DNA of 22,233 nt from Chitinophagaceae bacterium (GTDB lineage: Bacteria; Bacteroidota; Bacteroidia; Chitinophagales; Chitinophagaceae): the NCBI GenBank assembly GCA_026785745.1, contig JAJAZO010000479.1:1-22233 (forward strand). The letters run 5' to 3'. Shown piece by piece: positions 15,451 to 21,408 of the stretch (its first letter is position 1; each line of letters opens with the position of its first letter). Below the pieces are notes generated by a model. It was not told the DNA's origin and did no database searches. It was given only the letters and a program-made list of their open reading frames with translations. The position numbers were made by a program, and so were the translations under genes.

Positions 15451-15596
15451 GGGGAAAATCCTGTAAAAAAAGGTCTCCGAGTTTCTTAATAAAGGCTGTG
15501 GATAAAATGAAACAAGGGCTGGTGAAGCCTGTTAAATGGTTCACTTCCAGAGATTCAAAATCATTTTACCCTTATTAAAGCGTAAATAAAGCGATT

Positions 15597-16017
15597 ATGG
15601 AAAGAAAAATTTACAACCCGATACAAAAAGACCAGGTAACATTTCTGAAAACATCTGCTGATACGAATAGCGAATGCACTTTAGTGGAAGTAACACTGGC
15701 TGATGGTGTCGGTGTGGGATTACATTATCACAAAACATATTCTGAGAAATTTGATTGTCTGGAGGAAGAAGTAGAAGTACGGTTAGGTAAAACCATTCAT
15801 AAACTCCAGCCGGGGCTATGAACAATCTTTACAAATTGGATATGGTTTGGCAAATGACGGATTAACGAAGCCAAACGGATTTCCAAAAGATAAATTGGCA
15901 CTTGCCTGGTTATTCGACATCAGCGAAAGCAACCTGCCCGGATGGATGAGTTTGTTTGAATTTATTTTGAGAGGCCAGGCTAAAAAGAAAGAAGAAAAGG
16001 GATTGATAGAAAGTTGA
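15597..16017 (+). pseudogene. Decayed cupin-domain protein, internal deletion and frame change
   Basis: The first frame (15597-15821) encodes the start of a cupin: MERKIYNPIQKDQVTFLKTS, then GVGVGLHYHKTYSEKFDCLE and GKTIHKLQPG, and then it stops. A second frame, usable from about 15814 to the TGA at 16015-16017, encodes YEQSLQIGYGLANDGLTKPN, GFPKDKLALAWLFDISESNL and PGWMSLFEFILRG, which looks like the C-terminal end of the same family. The middle (second cupin motif, roughly 35-40 residues) is missing. The junction at 15813-15820 joins LQPG directly to YEQS in another frame. This is best read as an internal deletion that killed the gene. Its former function is unknown. Confidence 0.8.
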
Positions 16018-16066
16018 TAGAAAAATATGTGAAGTTGTAAATTCAGCACAATGAACAAATTAAAAA

Positions 16067-16097
16067 TGTCCCGTGACGTTCAAAACGACATGGGACA
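16067..16097. terminator. Terminator after the OmpA-like gene
   Basis: A 14-bp stem with two imperfect positions pairs TGTCCCGTGACGTT (16067-16080) with AACGACATGGGACA (16084-16097) around a 3-nt loop. On the minus strand it is followed by TTTTTAATTTG. It lies 24 bp after the OmpA stop codon and 49 bp after the cupin pseudogene, and may serve both. Confidence 0.8.
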
Positions 16098-16120
16098 CTT
16101 TAATTTATAAAACAATCAAT

Positions 16121-16882
16121 TTATTTATAATAACTCAACGTCATTTCAGAACGACGGTTCTGCTGACGGCCAGCCGCAGTTGCATTATCTGCTATTGGCA
16201 TTGTTTCGCCATGACCTGTAGAGGTAATACGGCTTTCATCAATTCCTTTACTTACCAGGTAGTTCTTAACAGCGGCAGCACGGTTATCACTTAACTTCTG
16301 GTTCAGTTCATCACTTCCCACATTATCTGTATGCCCATCAATAGCAAGGCTCATGGCAGGATTATCTTTCATAATCTGTATCACATCATTCAACCCTTTG
16401 TAAGAAGATGTTTGCAATTTTGCACTGCCGGTAATAAAGAGAATATTTTTGGCGGCGGTATTTACTTTTTTCTTTACCTCTTCGGTAATAACAGGGCATC
16501 CAAAATTATCGGCTGGGCCGGGGATGGTAACACATTTATCATCCTCATCGTTTGTACCATCACCATCTGTATCCGGCACCGGGCAACCCTGGTAACGGGC
16601 TACACCAAATACGGTAGGGCATTTATCATCTTCATCAGTAATACCATCTTTGTCGGAGTCGGGAGTAGGACAACCCTGGTAACGGGCCAAACCAGGGACG
16701 GAAGGACATTTGTCTTCCTCATCATTAATACCATCTTTATCTGTATCGGGGATAGGGCATCCACCATACCTGACTACACCTTTTACTGTCGGGCATCTGT
16801 CATTAGGATCAACTATACCATCACCATCTGTATCAGCCGGAGGAAGTGTTGGTGGCTGTGGCGGCGCAATTACTGGTTTATC
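16121..16882 (-). CDS. OmpA-like protein, C-terminal part (TSP3 repeats and OmpA peptidoglycan-binding domain)
   Basis: This frame has no start of its own and continues the barrel frame after a shift at 16883-16891. From GAT at 16880-16882 it encodes a Pro-rich linker (KPVIAPPQPPTLPPA), then four calcium-binding thrombospondin type-3 repeats (DTDGDGIVDPNDRCP, DTDKDGINDEEDKCP, DSDKDGITDEDDKCP, DTDGDGTNDEDDKCV). A full OmpA domain follows, with NILFITGSAKL, the LAIDGHTDNVGS loop, KLSDNRAAAVKNYLV and QQNRRSEM, which include the Asp and Arg that bind diaminopimelate. It would tether the outer membrane to peptidoglycan. An internal ATG at 16688-16690 starts inside the repeats and is unlikely to be used. 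Confidence 0.85.
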   Translation of the reverse strand, partial: DKPVIAPPQPPTLPPADTDGDGIVDPNDRCPTVKGVVRYGGCPIPDTDKDGINDEEDKCPSVPGLARYQGCPTPDSDKDGITDEDDKCPTVFGVARYQGCPVPDTDGDGTNDEDDKCVTIPGPADNFGCPVITEEVKKKVNTAAKNILFITGSAKLQTSSYKGLNDVIQIMKDNPAMSLAIDGHTDNVGSDELNQKLSDNRAAAVKNYLVSKGIDESRITSTGHGETMPIADNATAAGRQQNRRSEMTLSYYK

Positions 16883-17466
16883 TTTTTTTTTAAAATAGAT
16901 CCGGCAATGCCGATGCTATGCTGGAAAGAGTAATTGGCGGTTTCAGTAGTTACAGGCACACGATAAGTGGAAGAGATAATAAGATGTGCCTCATCAAAGA
17001 AATTAATTTTCATTCCAAGTCCAAGCGGCAGAGTTGCCCCGTAATATGAACGATACTTATGTCCAGCAACGCCTGCTATAATGTATGGCTGAATCCAATA
17101 TTGTTCTGTTGTCATTTTCAGGTTTACCTGCGCACTGGCTTCCAGTAAAAAATTATCTGAAAAAGATCTGCCGGGCATGGGGTAGCTTACAAACGATCCA
17201 CCGAGAGAACCAACAAAATCCACATGATCTGCCAGTCCTTTGAAATAACTGATTGACAGTCCGGGAGCCATTTGTTTCATCTTGGCAAACTTTTTATCAG
17301 CCAGCACCTGGCTCAATGATGTTGTACGTATTCTGTCCGGGGTAGCAAAGTCGTTAAGAAAGAAACTTATACCTATAGCTGGTTGCATCTTATACTCTCC
17401 TTTCTGTGCATGTGCGGCAGGTACAAGTAGGTACAGCGCAAAAATTGCTGATAATATCTTCTTCAT
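16870..17466 (-). CDS. OmpA-like protein, N-terminal part (signal peptide and outer-membrane beta-barrel)
   Basis: The ATG at 17464-17466 begins a clear signal peptide, MKKILSAIFALYLLVPAAHA, with cleavage before QKGEYKM. About 175 residues of alternating beta-strand character follow (PAIGISFFLNDF, LADHVDFVGSLGGSFVSYP, YWIQPYIIAGVAGHKYRSYY), ending QHSIGIAGSILKKK. This is an 8-stranded-barrel type outer-membrane protein. The frame stops at 16870-16872, four codons after the run of nine A's. Adding one A, or a -1 shift there, joins it to the TSP3/OmpA part for a 448-residue product. A promoter-like element lies directly upstream. Confidence 0.85.
   Translation of the reverse strand: MKKILSAIFALYLLVPAAHAQKGEYKMQPAIGISFFLNDFATPDRIRTTSLSQVLADKKFAKMKQMAPGLSISYFKGLADHVDFVGSLGGSFVSYPMPGRSFSDNFLLEASAQVNLKMTTEQYWIQPYIIAGVAGHKYRSYYGATLPLGLGMKINFFDEAHLIISSTYRVPVTTETANYSFQHSIGIAGSILKKKINQ
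16882..16891 (-). other. Frame-change site: A9 run and A-AAA-AAG slippery heptamer
   Basis: On the minus strand the barrel frame reads TTA AAA AAA AAG ATA. This contains A-AAA-AAG in the correct phase, the heptamer used for the -1 shift in E. coli dnaX. A -1 shift here gives Leu-Lys-Lys-Lys-Asp and enters the TSP3/OmpA frame exactly. The same result follows if the true run is ten A's (lost base or sequencing error). No obvious strong stem follows in the next 10 nt. Confidence 0.75.
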
Positions 17467-17493
17467 AAAGAGATAGTTTGGTTTAAAACTGAA

Positions 17494-17525
17494 CAAAAAT
17501 AACAGGTATGTTCAATATCCTGAAA
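17494..17525 (-). promoter_or_regulatory. Probable Bacteroidota-type promoter for the OmpA-like gene
   Basis: On the minus strand TATTTTTG (17501-17494) matches TAnnTTTG exactly. TTTC (17525-17522) lies 20 nt upstream and matches three of four bases of the -33 box. The predicted leader is about 20 nt. The rest of the 144-bp gap to the L,D-transpeptidase gene shows only weak stems. Confidence 0.6.
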
Positions 17526-17610
17526 TAAATTATTTACTTAATATTCACCGCTTTGAGAGGGCTTATTGGATTGTAAAAGCCATCCCGGGTTCTACTTTAG
17601 CCCGTAAACT

Positions 17611-19305
17611 TTACTTTGAAGCAAAATATTTTTCCCGCAAAAACTTGTCTTCGGCATACACATCATCGTAAAAAACAATATTCCCGTTCCGGCCTTCACA
17701 TGTAATATAGCGGATATAAACGGGTATTTTATTACGCACAGCAATACTCTTTTTCTTTTTCTGCTGAAGCCAGGTCTTTACTGAATCAATCCTGGTGTAC
17801 CCGCCGCTGGTTTCATTCAGGCTGTCATTTCGTAGTATATAGTTAGCCAATTTCTCCCATTCCTGTACCCGGACACAACCATGACTTAAAGAACGCATTG
17901 CATTAGCAAACAAATATCGCTGGTTAGTGTCATGCAGGTAAACAGAGTATTTATTACTGAAAACAAATTTCATAATGCCCAATGCATTCGCATCCCCACT
18001 ACCCTGCACAATCCTGTAAGGAATTCCTTTGCTGTATTTTGACCAATTGACGGAATAAGGATCCACCTGGTTACCTTTCGAATCCACCAGGCTAAAGCCT
18101 TTGCGGGCCAGGTAGCCGGGATTTCGCTTTACAGCCGGCAGAATTTCTTTTGATACTATACTTGGTGGCGGCACCCATTGCGGATAAGTAATAAGTTCAG
18201 TGATATTGCTCGTCAATACCGGTGTTCTTGTTTTTGATTTACCGCAAATAACTTTTGATGTTAACTTTATTTCATCCTTATCTACTACTTCAAGAAAATT
18301 TGATGATACATTTACCCAGATGTATTTTGAAGGCATTGTCTCCGGGAGCATTTTATATTTGTCCATACTGATTGCAACACGGATAAATTTTTCCCGGTCA
18401 TTTACATTGAGCATTCTAACTGTACCTTCTCCTGCCCTGCCATCCACCGCAATTCCTTTTTTCTTTTGAAATTTTTTAATTGCTTCCGCCAGTTGTGCCG
18501 AGTCGGCAGACACACTATCGTAAGCAATAAAACCTCCTTCGTATAATCTTTTTTGTAATGCTTTGTTGAATTTTCCTATATCCTTTACCGGATAAGGAAC
18601 GGTAGCAAACTGTTTATACTCTGCGCTGTCAAGAAATTTTTTTATGCCGGCTTTTAGTAAATGATAGCCCCGGTGGCTGGGTTCCAGCGATTGAACAACT
18701 TTAGCCATCCCGGATTCTTTCAACATAGCAAATTGTTGCTGATAAAAAACATCGCTTAGCACAGAATCTTTTCTAAGAGTGATGCTATCCTGTGGCAATC
18801 TGCCAAGCTTAATATCCTTTACTATTTGCACAAAAGCATCGGTAAGCATTAAGTCGGCTTGCGACCAGAGTGCTGCATCTTTCCTATCGTCTTTTGCAAG
18901 ACTATCTGCAATAAACTTGTCCCTGATTGTTTTTAATTGGCTGAAATGATAATCTTCGGGAAATAACCCAAACAATTGTGAAGATTCAATAAAATTAAAT
19001 AGCGAATCGCCTTCAATAAGCCATTCCTCTTTTTTGCACCAAAGTGGCTCAAACGAAGTTTTTTCGTACAATAATTTTGCGATACGGACCTGGCGAAGTG
19101 TTACTGTTGAATCGACTATTTGCCCGTTATTGGCAATAGCCTTTCCTGTCAACTCTTGAATAAGGTCGGTGGCTTTCCGTTGCAGCTCCTGGGGAGTTCT
19201 GGCAAAATTATCTCCCTTTTTGCTTTTATTATTACAGGCCAGTAATACAAAAAAGCATAGTGATATTCCAATAAAAGCAGGGTACTTCGGTCTGTATATA
19301 CTCAT
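17611..19305 (-). CDS. L,D-transpeptidase, YcbB/LdtD-like lipoprotein
   Basis: The enzyme forms 3-3 cross-links in peptidoglycan or attaches proteins to it. The chosen ATG (19303-19305) gives 564 residues starting with a lipoprotein signal (MSIYRPKYPAFIGISLCFFV, then lipobox LLAC). Upstream in-frame ATGs up to 19359 would put the signal 18 residues inside the protein. Next come a YcbB-type N-terminal domain, a peptidoglycan-binding motif (LAEAIKKFQKKKGIAVDGRA, about 275-295) and the YkuD catalytic domain. The active-site motif SHGCVRV with the nucleophilic Cys is near residues 474-480, and YLHDTNQ lies upstream of it. Being lipid-anchored is a notable trait. It is divergent from a D-Ala-D-Ala dipeptidase gene, 67 bp apart. 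Confidence 0.92.
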   Translation of the reverse strand: MSIYRPKYPAFIGISLCFFVLLACNNKSKKGDNFARTPQELQRKATDLIQELTGKAIANNGQIVDSTVTLRQVRIAKLLYEKTSFEPLWCKKEEWLIEGDSLFNFIESSQLFGLFPEDYHFSQLKTIRDKFIADSLAKDDRKDAALWSQADLMLTDAFVQIVKDIKLGRLPQDSITLRKDSVLSDVFYQQQFAMLKESGMAKVVQSLEPSHRGYHLLKAGIKKFLDSAEYKQFATVPYPVKDIGKFNKALQKRLYEGGFIAYDSVSADSAQLAEAIKKFQKKKGIAVDGRAGEGTVRMLNVNDREKFIRVAISMDKYKMLPETMPSKYIWVNVSSNFLEVVDKDEIKLTSKVICGKSKTRTPVLTSNITELITYPQWVPPPSIVSKEILPAVKRNPGYLARKGFSLVDSKGNQVDPYSVNWSKYSKGIPYRIVQGSGDANALGIMKFVFSNKYSVYLHDTNQRYLFANAMRSLSHGCVRVQEWEKLANYILRNDSLNETSGGYTRIDSVKTWLQQKKKKSIAVRNKIPVYIRYITCEGRNGNIVFYDDVYAEDKFLREKYFASK

Positions 19306-19372
19306 AAAGGTGTAGTGGCGGGGCAGCATCTCCGGTTTTTGCATTAATTTACTTTCCAATTCTTAACCGGAT

Positions 19373-20101
19373 ATGACTAACAAAATAAGCAATCGTTTCT
19401 ACATTAAGCAGCAGGTGCTATTAATTTTTTCAACATTGTTGTTCCTATTTGTTAACGGGCAAAATACCAGCTATACCCGGCCTGCACTTACAGACAAATG
19501 GGATGATTACAAAGAGCAGGTAAAAAATGATCCGGCTAAAAAGATGGTTGAGTTGAAAAGTATGATACCAGAAATAGTGTATAACCTTCGTTATGCAACG
19601 GCAAATAATTTTATGCGGCGGCTTATGTACCCTACCGGAACCAATACCACTTTTTTGCGATTACCCGCTGTAAATGCGTTGCAAAAAGTGCAGGAAGAAT
19701 TAAACAAAAAGGGATTAGGTTTAAAAATTTACGACGCTTATCGTCCTTACTCTGTTACGGTAAAATTCTGGGAGCTGGTAAAAGATGAACGATATGTAGC
19801 CAACCCATCAAGGGGGAGTGGTCACAACAGGGGTGTGGCAGTTGATCTGACCATAATCAAATTACAAACCGGCAGAGAGTTAAATATGGGAACAGGGTTT
19901 GATAATTTTACCGATACGGCTCATCACAACTTTACTCAATTATCGAAAGAGATATTGGAAAACCGGGATCTGTTAAAATCAACAATGGGAAAATATGGTT
20001 TTAATGCCTACAGTGACGAATGGTGGCATTATTCAATTCCCAATTCTGCAAAGTTTGAAATACTGGATATTGATTTTAAAAAATTGAAGAAAGATTTATA
20101 A
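19373..20101 (+). CDS. D-alanyl-D-alanine dipeptidase, VanX/DdpX type (peptidase M15D)
   Basis: The 242-residue enzyme hydrolyses D-Ala-D-Ala from cell-wall turnover. A signal peptide covers about residues 1-29 (hydrophobic VLLIFSTLLFLFVNG), so the product is probably exported to the periplasm. The catalytic set is complete: YDAYRP (120-125, Arg 124), SGHNRGVAVD (149-158, zinc ligands His 151 and Asp 158) and EWWH (216-219, catalytic Glu 216 and zinc ligand His 219). There is no vanA or vanH nearby, so a housekeeping turnover role is more likely than glycopeptide resistance. Its stop overlaps the convergent DUF952 gene by 6 bp. Confidence 0.93.
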   Translation: MTNKISNRFYIKQQVLLIFSTLLFLFVNGQNTSYTRPALTDKWDDYKEQVKNDPAKKMVELKSMIPEIVYNLRYATANNFMRRLMYPTGTNTTFLRLPAVNALQKVQEELNKKGLGLKIYDAYRPYSVTVKFWELVKDERYVANPSRGSGHNRGVAVDLTIIKLQTGRELNMGTGFDNFTDTAHHNFTQLSKEILENRDLLKSTMGKYGFNAYSDEWWHYSIPNSAKFEILDIDFKKLKKDL

Positions 20102-20416
20102 TGCAATCACATCAACTACTGCATCCGTGTTAATCGGCCCATAAACATGCGGGAAAGTATCTTGTGTAGAAGGCGACCAGTCGAAAACAAATTTGCTGGT
20201 CAGCTTTTCAGTATCAATTACCAGTTTTATTAAATTAGTTTGTGCTGCAAAATATCTTTCCAGCACACCAGCTACCTGGTGGTCTTGTGAGCAATGAATA
20301 AACCCTTCTGCCAATAATGAAGGATGCTCATAAAATCCCTGCCTGTCCGGCAGGCAGGCTTTTTGCTTTGCGGCTTCCCAATCATTGACTGTTGTAACAT
20401 GGTAGATAATTGGCAT
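20096..20416 (-). CDS. DUF952 family protein with an in-frame palindromic insertion
   Basis: The 106-residue protein fits DUF952: IYHVTTVNDWEAAKQK at the start, GFYEHPSLLAEGFIHCSQDH, then LVIDTEKLTSKFVFDWSP and FPHVYGPINTDAVVDV. The biochemical role of the family is unknown to me. Between KQK and GFYEH lie seven extra residues (ACLPDRQ) encoded by a 21-bp palindrome at 20338-20358; in relatives these two parts would be expected to join directly. The ATG overlaps the aroC stop by one base (TAATG), so it is probably translated with aroC. Confidence 0.88.
   Translation of the reverse strand: MPIIYHVTTVNDWEAAKQKACLPDRQGFYEHPSLLAEGFIHCSQDHQVAGVLERYFAAQTNLIKLVIDTEKLTSKFVFDWSPSTQDTFPHVYGPINTDAVVDVIAL
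20338..20358. repeat. 21-bp palindrome inserted in frame in the DUF952 gene
   Basis: CCTGCCTG (20338-20345) and CAGGCAGG (20351-20358) are exact reverse complements around TCCGG. It is far richer in G and C than its surroundings. Being 21 bp long it keeps the frame and adds seven residues. In minus-strand translation it reads about CLPDRQ; the plus strand reads LPVRQAG. It behaves like a protein-tolerated dispersed palindrome. Confidence 0.82.
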
Positions 20417-21408
20417 TACAATACTCTTTTTATTTTTTGTTCCAACAGCATAAAATCGGCAAGTACAATTGCGGTTACGGCTTCAACAATTACAGGTGCT
20501 CTTAACGCTACGCATAAATCATGACGGCCTTTGATAGAGAAATCCTCGGTGGCACCAGTATCCCAATTCAAACTATTCTGTTCTTTGGGTGTAGAAGATG
20601 TTGGTTTTACTGCCAGCCTGAATATCAATTCATTTCCATTGCTGATACCACCTACTACCCCACCGGCATGATTACTCCTTGTTTTTCCTTCCCTGTTTTC
20701 AATAGCATCATTATGCTGGCTGCCAAACATTTTTGCAGCAGCAAAGCCGGTTCCAAATTCAACACCCCGCACCGCAGGTATAGCAAAAACAATATGAGCT
20801 AATGCTGATTCAATGGAATCAAAATAAGGTTCTCCTAATCCATCAGGCAATCCGTTTACCCGGCATTCTATAATACCACCAACGGAGTCTTTAGCATCAA
20901 TTGCTTTTTGTAAGCCCTTTTCTAAATCTTTATCTCCGCCAATTTCTATTACCTGAGCATGAATGCTCAGGCTAGTCATCAGCTTCTTTGCAATGGCACC
21001 TGCTGCTACAATACCTGTAGTTAACCTTCCACTGAAGTGTCCACCACCTCGGTAATCTTCATTGCCTCCAAACTTTTGATGAGCTACCCAATCTGCATGA
21101 CCAGGCCGGGGAATACTTCTTTGTTTATTATAATCTTCGCTACGGGTATTTTTATTTTCAAATAAAATGGTGATGGGAAAGCCGGTTGTTTTTCCATTAA
21201 AGACACCACTTTTAAAAATGGGATAGTCTTCTTCTTGTCTTGGTGTAGTTCCTTTTTGTTTGCCTCCCTTTCTTCTTTCCAGGTCGGGCAATAAATCATC
21301 AGGCGATAATGATAAACCGGCGGGACAACCATCAATAGTTATCCCAACACATTCACCATGTGATTCACCAAAAATGGAAATGCGGAAAAGGCGACCAAAA
21401 CTATTCAT
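20416..21408 (-). CDS. aroC: Chorismate synthase
   Basis: This is the last step of the shikimate pathway, making chorismate from EPSP with reduced FMN. The 330 residues contain GESHG (14-18), RPGHAD (101-106), DYRGGGHFSGRLT (118-130) and RSNHAGGVVGGISNGNEL with the late motif KGRHDLC. It is somewhat shorter than the usual 350-390 residues, mainly at the C-terminus, but the active-site blocks are intact. The ATG overlaps the aroA stop by 8 bp, and its stop overlaps the DUF952 start by one base. The three genes are probably one coupled transcript. Confidence 0.97.
   Translation of the reverse strand: MNSFGRLFRISIFGESHGECVGITIDGCPAGLSLSPDDLLPDLERRKGGKQKGTTPRQEEDYPIFKSGVFNGKTTGFPITILFENKNTRSEDYNKQRSIPRPGHADWVAHQKFGGNEDYRGGGHFSGRLTTGIVAAGAIAKKLMTSLSIHAQVIEIGGDKDLEKGLQKAIDAKDSVGGIIECRVNGLPDGLGEPYFDSIESALAHIVFAIPAVRGVEFGTGFAAAKMFGSQHNDAIENREGKTRSNHAGGVVGGISNGNELIFRLAVKPTSSTPKEQNSLNWDTGATEDFSIKGRHDLCVALRAPVIVEAVTAIVLADFMLLEQKIKRVL

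Noticed and set aside
16331..16933. 200-residue plus-strand open frame opposite the OmpA-like gene
   Set aside because: It mirrors the repetitive TSP3 coding region; the residues are low-complexity and resemble no family, while the minus strand encodes clear domains.
19306..19359. Longer start for the L,D-transpeptidase at 19359
   Set aside because: It would bury the lipoprotein signal 18 residues inside; the ATG at 19305 gives a normal signal peptide and lipobox.
19373..20101. Glycopeptide resistance (van) gene
   Set aside because: Only a VanX/DdpX-like dipeptidase is seen; no ligase, dehydrogenase or two-component regulator is nearby, so chromosomal turnover is more likely.
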